From Anaerolineae bacterium (GTDB lineage Bacteria > Chloroflexota > Anaerolineae > JAAYZQ01), in assembly GCA_016926595.1 (NCBI GenBank), contig JAFGOG010000320.1, forward strand, positions 1 through 39,661: a stretch of DNA of 39,661 nucleotides. The letters are read 5' to 3'. The number at the start of each line of letters is the position of its first letter. Positions within the stretch are counted from its first letter, which is position 1. The notes below the pieces were generated by a model that made no database searches, was not told the origin of the DNA, and saw only the letters and a list, made by a program, of their open reading frames with translations. A program made the translations under genes and the position numbers. This document shows, in pieces, positions 30,395-38,106 of this stretch.

Positions 30395-30474
30395 TGTCTT
30401 ATTCCTCCGTTAGTAGTGGTGGCTGATAGTTTGGTTTGAATGGTTGGTTTAGTCTTTTTGGGCCGTTTCCTCCT

Positions 30475-32268
30475 TCAGTAAAGTGTGGCAACGAACTGGT
30501 AGCCACCGATGGCCAGGCCGACGTACCTATCTCCTCTCCAGTCAAAGCGGAACTCGGTATCATAGGCTTTTCCTCCCTTAACGGTCAGGGGGAGAGAGGT
30601 GATCTCTTGGACTTTGGGCGCGACGGATGGGCCGACCGGGAACTCCTTGTCCAGTATGCTGGGCGAGTAGACAATATAAACATCAGGCGAGCGTAAGGTG
30701 ATGGTGTCCTGGTAGGGGTTATAGATGCGAGCCTGAACTAGTAGGGCGCCGCCTTCGTCCGGCTTGCCTTCGGTCTGGATGGATAGGATCTGAACATCCA
30801 GATCGCGGGCCGCCAGTGCAGTAGTATCCGAGATAGACAGGTTGTAGTGTACCGGGGTGTCCTCAGGCGCCACCTGCGCGATGAGCTGGGCTGAGCGTGT
30901 GCCGGCCGGCACCAGAAAGCCAAGTGTGGTGCGGATTTCGTCACCTGCTGACAATTGGGGGCCATTAAAGGGCGGAAAGGTCGTGATGGTAGGATCGACG
31001 CCAACCGGGCTGTAGCCAATTCCGGTCTGGTCAAGCAACTGGAAAATCAGGGTGGATGTATTGATATCCTGAGCCGTCTGGATGCGGATATCGACGAGCA
31101 GGTAATTCCACTCAGGCGGCAGCGGTGATGTTGTCGACCCGCTGGTGGTATTGGCAGAGAGCGCCGTTATTATGACACCGCTATCGCCATGAGTGACCGG
31201 CTGTTCGACGCTGGCAGCCTGGTTATTGGAAGGCGTGGTGCTGCTGGCTGCTTCCTGGTCGGTCTGGTAACTACCATAGATGACCAGCCGGCTGGGTGCA
31301 GGCTCTGCCAGCAGGACCAATACCAGACCAGGACTGGTTTGACTGAATATTTCTGCGGTCTGGGGCGCCACACGCTCGGAGCGGCTGACCGCGAAGCGAA
31401 GACTCTGGTTGGTTGACATGCGCAGCGTGACCTGGTCACCGGGAGCCAGGCTCTCCAGAAAGGTCTTATTGTAAGAGCTGTATGGGATGCCGAGCACAGG
31501 GCGGATAGACAATCCTAAGATGCTGGAGGCTACATCTGTATCACTGGTGTAGTCCCATTCCGCGATATCAATCTTCTTCTGTTGTACAGCGAAGACGCGT
31601 GGTGTGCCATCGGCGCGGGTGATCTCCAATATAACCGGGTATCGGCTGCGGAGATCCTGTCCGGCGCCGATCGGACGGTCGATGTTTTCGAGCGCCAGCG
31701 GCGTGGGGGTAGGGGGCACCAGCGCAAACTGGGTGGCTGCGATGGAGGTAGCTGTCAGCTCTGCTGTGGTTGGGGCCGAGGGAGCAAAGAGCGCGCGCAT
31801 CAGCGTGAAGACCAGACATAGGCCGGCCAGAACAAGTGCTCCGGCGATGATGTAGGGCCGGGCAGAGGACTGCTCCGCGGGCTTGCTGGCTGTTTTTCCG
31901 TCCTTTTCTGCTAGCGTGTCCTCTTTGTATTGATCCAGCACACGTGGGGGTATGCCTACCCAGCGGATGCCATCTTCATAGCGATCGAGCGGCACACGCG
32001 GGTGCTCTTCCTGGTAGAGATCCAGGCAGCTGCCAATCAGCTCCAGCTGTTCAGCTTCACTGGCGAACTCGTCATTGTAGCGCTTGCGCAGGCTCTCCCG
32101 GAGCGTGCTCTCGAAGAAATCCTGGGTATCAGGTGGGATAGCCCGGTAGAGCTCTTCCAGCGCCTCGAAGGGCATGTTTTCCAGTTCATATAGGGTGTAT
32201 AGATGTTCTGGTTCGACCGTGCGAGCGGTGATGCGGGTTGGATCAAGATAGGGTGCGGTGGTATCCAT
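30475..32268 (-). CDS. Bitopic protein with degenerate sortase-like domain
   Basis: A 597-residue protein. Residues 1-135 are acidic and cytoplasmic, a membrane segment (PYIIAGALVLAGLCLVFTLM) spans about 139-160, then an outside Thr/Pro linker. Residues ~200-330 resemble a sortase barrel: SLAPGDQVTLRM (Gly277-Asp278), FAVSRSERV, and VLVLLAEPAPSRLVIYGSY where TLxTC of active sortases reads VLLAE; the Arg (327) is kept but the catalytic His and Cys are missing. The C-terminal ~230 residues are beta-rich (YLLVDIRIQTAQDI...LDQTGIGYSP), similar to DUF4352-like modules. It probably serves as a structural part of the secretion channel. It is spaced 3 nt from the VirB6-like stop. Confidence 0.6.
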   Translation of the reverse strand: MDTTAPYLDPTRITARTVEPEHLYTLYELENMPFEALEELYRAIPPDTQDFFESTLRESLRKRYNDEFASEAEQLELIGSCLDLYQEEHPRVPLDRYEDGIRWVGIPPRVLDQYKEDTLAEKDGKTASKPAEQSSARPYIIAGALVLAGLCLVFTLMRALFAPSAPTTAELTATSIAATQFALVPPTPTPLALENIDRPIGAGQDLRSRYPVILEITRADGTPRVFAVQQKKIDIAEWDYTSDTDVASSILGLSIRPVLGIPYSSYNKTFLESLAPGDQVTLRMSTNQSLRFAVSRSERVAPQTAEIFSQTSPGLVLVLLAEPAPSRLVIYGSYQTDQEAASSTTPSNNQAASVEQPVTHGDSGVIITALSANTTSGSTTSPLPPEWNYLLVDIRIQTAQDINTSTLIFQLLDQTGIGYSPVGVDPTITTFPPFNGPQLSAGDEIRTTLGFLVPAGTRSAQLIAQVAPEDTPVHYNLSISDTTALAARDLDVQILSIQTEGKPDEGGALLVQARIYNPYQDTITLRSPDVYIVYSPSILDKEFPVGPSVAPKVQEITSLPLTVKGGKAYDTEFRFDWRGDRYVGLAIGGYQFVATLY

Positions 32269-32271
32269 GGA

Positions 32272-34002
32272 TTAGCGCTTTCCTCTGTTCTCTGTTTTGC
32301 TGGAGGCGGAAGTGGCGGGGGGTTCCTTGCTGTTGCCACCGCCTTTGCTGTCGACGTTCACGTGTACCTTAAGGGGTTGATCTGAACGCTGTGACTCGGC
32401 CATGACATGCTGGCCGATGCCCTGGGCGCGCTGTCCCAGGTGGGCTTCCAGCCGCGCGTTGAGCGCGCCTTGTGCTTGCAGCGAAGCTCGCACTGCCTCC
32501 AGGGCTGCTTCCTGGTTGGTGTAGCCGCCGGCTGGGGCGCTGGATATGGCCTGGCTGATGGCCATGCCCATCGCCGTCTCGGTAGCGCCCCTTTCGAGTT
32601 TGGCAGCGTCTCGGCTTGTAAAAGATTCCTTCTCGCCGCCCGGATGGCGTAACAGCAACCCACCGGCTGGCCCAAGCATGCGATTGGACATGGCGCCCTC
32701 ATAGAAACCGGTAGCTTTCTCTTTCAGCGGGCTGCTGTCCGGCAAAACCATGCTGCCGATGGCCGCGCCCTGGAAGAGTTTGTCTGACCCCGACAGGGCG
32801 CTCCCGGCCACCTGGGCCAGTGACCCGCCGGCTGCGGCGGTTACTGCTGCGCCGGCTCCGGCTGTGGCGACTGTGACAGCAGCCATTGCCGCCGCGCCGG
32901 CGGCAGCGGTTCCCAGATCTAGTGGCGAGTGAATCTTGCCGCCTGTGACCTGCGAGGCGGCAGCGAACATCGAGTTCATGCTGTTACCGATAGCTGAGAA
33001 GGATCGTATCAGCAGCGCGGACATCAGGAACATGCCGACAAAGCTGGTACCTAGCACCATGGCCGGGTTGTTGGCTTCGGCGGCGGCGATCACTACTCCG
33101 ACGATGATGGCCTGAAAAACCGAGGCAATTACGGTGAATATAAAGAGCTTGAACCAGGCATCGAGCACCGAACTGGCCATGGGCTCGGTGTACTCGAAAA
33201 GCGCCAGGGGCAGAACCAGGGTCATGTTAATGAACAACAACCCGGCCGAGATAGTCAGCGCCAGGTAGACAAGCTGCTCGATGATGCCAAAGACCAACAC
33301 AATGTGGCCGGTCAAGAGGCGCAGGCAGCCTTGTAGGCCTTTTGTGATGGATTCGTTGCGTTGGGAAGGTTCAAGGCTCTTGAACTTCTCACCATCTATC
33401 TCCTCTGGAAAGTAGGTTTGGTGGAAATCTCCTGGCAAATCGTCTGGCGGGGCGAGGATTTCACTGCGGTCGGCCAGCAGGTAAGCAATGCCGACGTCCA
33501 GCCCACTCATAGTGCCTGAGGCATTTTCTGATATGGAGCTCAGCTTCTGGTCATAGCCTGGACTATTGCCGATCGCCAGTCCCGGGATCTGGGTAGTGCT
33601 CAGGACAGTCTTGTAAAGGTCGCTGGCCAGCGTGCGGCGCATGTGCTCGGTCTGGTGGTAGATGGTTGGGCCCTGGGTGAGGAAGATGGTGCCGAAGATG
33701 AACCAGGCCAGTGCTTTCTGCCAGTTGACCACGCGGATCTTGACGAATGGCGACAGCAGGTAAGCGATGGCCAGCAGTAACAAGGCAATCTGGGCAAACA
33801 GCGTCATGAGAGGTTGGCTGATGGTGGCAGTATAGTGGATGGCTGCTCCAAAAATGTTTTCTTCAAGCCAATGTGTAAGTGCTTCGATGATGCACCCGGC
33901 CAACCCTTCAGCACGGCCCGATGCAAAAAGCGAGACCGCTGCCCCCAGGATGATGTAGTACAGCTGCATTTGCATTGGCACAATGAATAATGAGTCGCCC
34001 AT
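32272..34002 (-). CDS. VirB6/TrbL-like polytopic membrane protein
   Basis: A 576-residue protein starting MGDSLFIVPMQMQ; the ATG at 34002 is chosen for AAGGAGATTGAGG just upstream. It has six or more hydrophobic segments (YYIILGAAVSLFAS; LFAQIALLLLAIAYLL; ALAWFIFGTIFL; LTISAGLLFINMTLVLPLAL; LFIFTVIASVFQAIIVGVVIA; MVLGTSFVGMFLMSALLI), then an Ala/Gly-rich stretch and a soluble Gln/Ala-rich C-terminal region of ~180 residues. This build is typical of VirB6/TrbL channel proteins. It shares the operon with the VirB4, VirB3-like and VirB2-like genes. Confidence 0.7.
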   Translation of the reverse strand: MGDSLFIVPMQMQLYYIILGAAVSLFASGRAEGLAGCIIEALTHWLEENIFGAAIHYTATISQPLMTLFAQIALLLLAIAYLLSPFVKIRVVNWQKALAWFIFGTIFLTQGPTIYHQTEHMRRTLASDLYKTVLSTTQIPGLAIGNSPGYDQKLSSISENASGTMSGLDVGIAYLLADRSEILAPPDDLPGDFHQTYFPEEIDGEKFKSLEPSQRNESITKGLQGCLRLLTGHIVLVFGIIEQLVYLALTISAGLLFINMTLVLPLALFEYTEPMASSVLDAWFKLFIFTVIASVFQAIIVGVVIAAAEANNPAMVLGTSFVGMFLMSALLIRSFSAIGNSMNSMFAAASQVTGGKIHSPLDLGTAAAGAAAMAAVTVATAGAGAAVTAAAGGSLAQVAGSALSGSDKLFQGAAIGSMVLPDSSPLKEKATGFYEGAMSNRMLGPAGGLLLRHPGGEKESFTSRDAAKLERGATETAMGMAISQAISSAPAGGYTNQEAALEAVRASLQAQGALNARLEAHLGQRAQGIGQHVMAESQRSDQPLKVHVNVDSKGGGNSKEPPATSASSKTENRGKR

Positions 34003-34013
34003 CCTCAATCTCC

Positions 34014-34838
34014 TTATCGGGCTTTGCGCCGAAGCCAGAGCGTAATCAGAACAAGTAGAGTGATCACCACGGCCAGAGCCAGCAACCCCAGCGCAATGTC
34101 ATCCAGCTCGAGGGTTGGCGCCGGCGGTGAGGTCACGGCCGGCAACGGGGTAGGAGTGACGGACGGCACGGGCGCGCCGGCAGCTCCGTAGGTGCTGACG
34201 ACCACCTGGGCGGTTGGAGAAGCAGCAGTAGTGATGTCGTTGCTGCTGCTCTCTGGGGCGATGGGTGATGGGCCGGCCACCAGGCCGGCGTCAAGTCCCG
34301 ACAGGTCCAGGTTGTCGCTGGACTGGCCTGGCGGGAAAAAGGGCTCGGGCGAGGCTGATGCGTCGGCGCTCATATCCCAGGCCGGCTGGAGCAGGCCGTC
34401 GTCACGCTGAGCCACCACGAAGGTGATGGTGTCCACCTCCGGGTTGGCCGGATCGGGGGAGAAGTAGATACAAAAACCAGGGCCGGGGCAATATTCGCCC
34501 GGGGCGCTCTGTTCCTCGAGCGCTGCAAAGTAGCGTCCGCGCCAGCTGTTCTTGACCGAGAACTGGATGATATACAGGTGGTCGGGGAACAAAGCGGTGA
34601 AGCATTGGCCGCTTTCGTTAGTTGTACACTGATCGTAGGGCTCGTTGGGAGGGCCGGCTTCCAGAATATCCAAAACGACCCCGTATAAAGGCGCCCCAGC
34701 CCCGTCGCGCACCAGCAAGATAACATCCCGTGAGGAGGGTGGGTTGTCTTGCGCGCTGGCTGGCCGGCTAACTAGCATGCTGATGGCAATGCCTACCAGC
34801 AGGCTGCAGGCTAAGTGGAATGAGCGTGATAGTTTCAT
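34014..34838 (-). CDS. SpaA-like surface protein with C-terminal anchor
   Basis: A 274-residue protein. A signal peptide (MKLSRSFHLACSLLVGIAIS..., cleavage likely after ASA), a beta-sandwich domain (VILLVRDGAGAPLYGVVLDIL...NESGQCFTALFP) like SpaA/carboxypeptidase-regulatory folds, a Ser/Pro/Thr-rich stalk, and a C-terminal membrane helix (LGLLALAVVITLLVLITLWL) followed by RRKAR. There is no LPxTG. It would be displayed outside, tethered in the membrane. Its start overlaps the topoisomerase stop by 4 bp (ATGA) with AAGGAG upstream. Confidence 0.7.
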   Translation of the reverse strand: MKLSRSFHLACSLLVGIAISMLVSRPASAQDNPPSSRDVILLVRDGAGAPLYGVVLDILEAGPPNEPYDQCTTNESGQCFTALFPDHLYIIQFSVKNSWRGRYFAALEEQSAPGEYCPGPGFCIYFSPDPANPEVDTITFVVAQRDDGLLQPAWDMSADASASPEPFFPPGQSSDNLDLSGLDAGLVAGPSPIAPESSSNDITTAASPTAQVVVSTYGAAGAPVPSVTPTPLPAVTSPPAPTLELDDIALGLLALAVVITLLVLITLWLRRKAR

Positions 34839-36685
34839 GAGACGATCTCCTTGAGTGGTAGGCTGGTAAGACTCTCTGTATAGGTGCAGGCATCTGGATA
34901 CCCGCTACATCCCCAGAATGGGCCTCGCTTGCCGCTGTGACGCAGTAACAAACGGCCACACAGTGGGCAGACATGCGCGGGTTGGCTGGAGTGCTGGACG
35001 GCCTGGTATGCTGTATGGAGAGCCGGTTGGAGTGTTCCGTAGTAGAAGGCACCAACGACGTCCTTATAGCTGGCCTGGCCTCGGGCAATGTGGTCCAGCA
35101 GCGCTTCGATAGTGGCAGTGAACGCGAGATCGAAGATGTCCGGGAAGTGTTCCAGGAGCGTATCGAGGATGTTCTCGCCAAGCGGCGTGGGGACCAGGTA
35201 GTGGTGCTGGATGCTCAGATAGCCGCGCTCGCGAAGGGTCTGGGAAATAGTTCCGAAGGTCGACGGGCGCCCGATACGCTGGCGGTCCAGTGCGGCGATA
35301 AGCCGCGCGGAGGTGTAGCGGTGGGGTGGCCGTGTCTGTTTGCGGGGGGCGGTTAGCCTGTCGAGCTGCAGGGTGATGCCGTCCGCCAGGGGCGGCAAGT
35401 CAGTCTGAGGCAGATCGTTTTCTTCCTGCTCCCGGGCCTCGTCGATGTCGGGCATCTCATCATACAGGGCGCGATAGCCCAGGAATACAGGTTGCTGCGA
35501 CCTGGCAGTGAAAGTATGGGGTAGGGGGGTGTCTTGATCGGCCCCCGAGCGGACGGTAACACAGGTGACCTGGAAACGGGCCGGAGCCATCTGCGATGCG
35601 ATGAAACGCTGCCAGATCAAGGTGTATAGATCAAGATGGGTCTGCGCGTCGTCGGCCAGGGGTCGGCTGGGGTGGGTTGGCCGTATGCACTCGTGGGCGC
35701 CCTGTGTACCACGCTTAGCTGGGTAGCTGGGAGGCTGTTCCGGCAGATAGCCGGGGCCGTAGTGACAGTGGATGATGGTGCGGGCAGCCTGTTGGGCTTC
35801 CGGTGCTACGTGGACGGAGTCGCTGCGCGGGTAGGTGATGGCGCCGGCTTCGTACAGCGCCTGCGCAGCCTGGTCGGTCTGGTGTGGCTCGTATTGGAGG
35901 CATCGGGAAGCCTCTTGCTGGAGTGTGCTGGTGGTAAAAGGCGGTGGCGGGTGGCGTTGGTCGTCCGTAACCATGACAGTCTCTACCCACCAGGTTGTAG
36001 CTTGGGATAACTGATCCAAGATGGCGTCGACAACATGTTGATCGGTGATGGGCTTGGGGGCCATGAGCCTGGCCTGCAACGGCTGTCCCTGATGAAGCAG
36101 GTAGGCGTCGATGACCCACAGACTGTGGGAGGTAAAAGCGCGGCGCTCGCGCTCCCGGTCCACGATAATACGTAGCGCAGCGGATTGCACCCGGCCGGCG
36201 CTGAGTGCCTGGCCGTTGGGGTCGGTCTGGCTGAGGAAGGGACTGAGCAGGTAGCCGATCAGGCGGTCGATGACCCGCCGGGCGCGCTGAGCGTTGACCA
36301 GCATCTGGTCAATTGACCCAGGGTTGGCGAAAGCCTGCTGGATGGCGTCGGGTGTGATCTGGTTAAACGTCACCCGGCTGACCGGCTTGCTCCCGGGCAC
36401 TAACCTGGCCAGGTGCCAGGCTATGGCTTCTCCTTCCCGGTCGGGATCGGTAGCCAGGATGACCGCCCGGGCTCGGCGAGCTGCCCGGCGCAGGTCAGCG
36501 AGAGTTTCGGACTTGGTGGGTACATAGCTCTCCTGGCAGGCGTCATCGATATCGATGCCTAGCCGGTCGTCCGGCAGGTCGCAAACATGGCCGGTTGAGG
36601 CTTTGACTGTATAGCCACTTCCCAGTATTTGGCTGATTTTCTTGCCCTTTTGCGGGCTTTCGACGATGACCAGTATGTCTTGCAT
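34835..36685 (-). CDS. topA: Type IA DNA topoisomerase (TopA-like)
   Basis: A 616-residue type IA topoisomerase. Toprim parts ILVIVESPQKGKKISQIL and LATDPDREGEAIAWHL, the LSAGRVQSAALRIIVDRERE block, catalytic ITYPRSDS (Tyr285) and IGRPSTFGTISQTLRERGY are all present; one zinc finger (CPLCGRLLLRHSGKRGPFWGC, then C) ends the protein. It relaxes negative supercoils by passing a strand through a tyrosine-linked break. Plasmid-borne type IA enzymes are common in conjugation operons, where they help handle transferred strands. It is shorter than E. coli TopA (865 aa) through loss of further C-terminal zinc modules. GAGGAAG precedes the ATG. Confidence 0.95.
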   Translation of the reverse strand: MQDILVIVESPQKGKKISQILGSGYTVKASTGHVCDLPDDRLGIDIDDACQESYVPTKSETLADLRRAARRARAVILATDPDREGEAIAWHLARLVPGSKPVSRVTFNQITPDAIQQAFANPGSIDQMLVNAQRARRVIDRLIGYLLSPFLSQTDPNGQALSAGRVQSAALRIIVDRERERRAFTSHSLWVIDAYLLHQGQPLQARLMAPKPITDQHVVDAILDQLSQATTWWVETVMVTDDQRHPPPPFTTSTLQQEASRCLQYEPHQTDQAAQALYEAGAITYPRSDSVHVAPEAQQAARTIIHCHYGPGYLPEQPPSYPAKRGTQGAHECIRPTHPSRPLADDAQTHLDLYTLIWQRFIASQMAPARFQVTCVTVRSGADQDTPLPHTFTARSQQPVFLGYRALYDEMPDIDEAREQEENDLPQTDLPPLADGITLQLDRLTAPRKQTRPPHRYTSARLIAALDRQRIGRPSTFGTISQTLRERGYLSIQHHYLVPTPLGENILDTLLEHFPDIFDLAFTATIEALLDHIARGQASYKDVVGAFYYGTLQPALHTAYQAVQHSSQPAHVCPLCGRLLLRHSGKRGPFWGCSGYPDACTYTESLTSLPLKEIVS

Positions 36686-36741
36686 TATGGCTTCCTCAGA
36701 ATAGGCTGCCTGCTCCAGATTCGGTAGTGTAGCGCCGGTGT

Positions 36742-38094
36742 CTAGGGCGGTGCGTTGGGCGGGATCAGTAGTGCCGGGTTGACCATGTAGCCGTCGACCT
36801 GGACCTGGAAATGTAGGTGTGAGCCGGTCGAGCAGCCAGTGGATCCCATCCCCCCTAATACCTGTCCTGGTATGGTGGTGGCACCGCTGTGAGTATTGAA
36901 CGAGGTCAGGTGACCATATTTCAAGACAAGCGAGTGGCCGTCTACAGAGGCAACCTGCTTGATGAAGTTGCCCAACCCCAGGTGGGGTGGCAGACTACCA
37001 CTGATGTATGAGCAGTCAGGGCGGTCATCCTGTCCGGCAAAGACGATGGAGCCGGGACCGGGCAGCGGATCGTAGATAGGCGAGTTGGATGCCCAGGCAT
37101 AGTCGATGCCGTTGTGAAACCAGGGCTTTTCACCCTCGCAGCCGTTGCCGTAAATACCTGTAAAGAATTCGTGACATCCGAATCCTCTTGTGATGCTGAT
37201 ACCTGCCACAGGATGGCGAGTGAGAAGAAATCCGGGCACATAGGTGCCCGGTTCGGTATCACCGGTGAACTGGTATGGCAACGGCTCGATATCGGCATAC
37301 GGGCAAGCGTTTGGGTCCATGTAATCGGTGATCCATACGCCTACGTTGGATCCGAGCGAGTTGTGCTCGATCATATCCTCGATATTTTGCTCATCGAAGG
37401 GATCGAGCACATATGCCAGCTCGCGTACCCAAGGCCCTGGGACGTAGGCAGCCACTATGTAAGTGATGCGCTCGCCTGGGTCGAGAATGGCTGTGTCCTC
37501 ATCCAGGGGCAGCTCATCCAGTCCGATCTGCTTGTGCGCCTCGGCTGACAAGCCCCACGCACCGGTGACAGCCGAACCATTCTTGTGATCGACCGTCAGA
37601 ACGTAGAGCTGTGAAAAGGGGTAGACCTCGTAGGCGTTGGTGAGGGAGGCGTTTTCAATACGAACGCTCCACTTGGCTATCCACAGCTGGTCGGTTTCAC
37701 TTGTTAGTGGATTGGTAACGGTGAATGGGCCGGCCATCTCGACGTCATCCATCGTTACCCAGATACCCAGGCCGATCCCCATCACGCCGCCGATGCGGAC
37801 CCGCCGCCCAAGCCGGAAGTCCTCGTGCAGGACAAAAGGTGTAGCAGTGGGCAGAAAGCAATCGGCCGGGTAGTCGTAAGTAGGCACCGGCGTGCCAGGC
37901 TCGGCGCTGGGTGTGATCAGACACTCCGGGATAGGTGTTGGGCTGGGACAGGCCCACTCTGGGATGTCACGGGCTCGCATGCGACTGACATTGCTCTCAT
38001 CGCAAGCCAGGCCGGCAGCGAGCAATGACCCGAGCGCCAGAAGAGTGGCGGCTGGCGCAACGGACCGGCGGAAGTGGGATAGGCTTCTTGTCAT
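36742..38094 (-). CDS. M23-family peptidase lipoprotein
   Basis: A 450-residue protein. An N-terminal signal with a lipobox-like LLAAGLAC (Cys at about residue 31) is followed by a Pro/Thr-rich region and an Ig-like beta domain. The C-terminal ~170 residues form a LytM/M23 metallopeptidase: HNGIDYAW (first zinc ligands H-x3-D), YGHL and HLHFQV. It would cut peptidoglycan bridges outside the membrane, as VirB1-type or M23 proteins do when conjugation machines cross the wall. GAGGAG precedes the ATG. It lies between the surface-repeat gene and topA. Confidence 0.85.
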   Translation of the reverse strand: MTRSLSHFRRSVAPAATLLALGSLLAAGLACDESNVSRMRARDIPEWACPSPTPIPECLITPSAEPGTPVPTYDYPADCFLPTATPFVLHEDFRLGRRVRIGGVMGIGLGIWVTMDDVEMAGPFTVTNPLTSETDQLWIAKWSVRIENASLTNAYEVYPFSQLYVLTVDHKNGSAVTGAWGLSAEAHKQIGLDELPLDEDTAILDPGERITYIVAAYVPGPWVRELAYVLDPFDEQNIEDMIEHNSLGSNVGVWITDYMDPNACPYADIEPLPYQFTGDTEPGTYVPGFLLTRHPVAGISITRGFGCHEFFTGIYGNGCEGEKPWFHNGIDYAWASNSPIYDPLPGPGSIVFAGQDDRPDCSYISGSLPPHLGLGNFIKQVASVDGHSLVLKYGHLTSFNTHSGATTIPGQVLGGMGSTGCSTGSHLHFQVQVDGYMVNPALLIPPNAPP

Positions 38095-38106
38095 AGTGTT
38101 TCTCCT

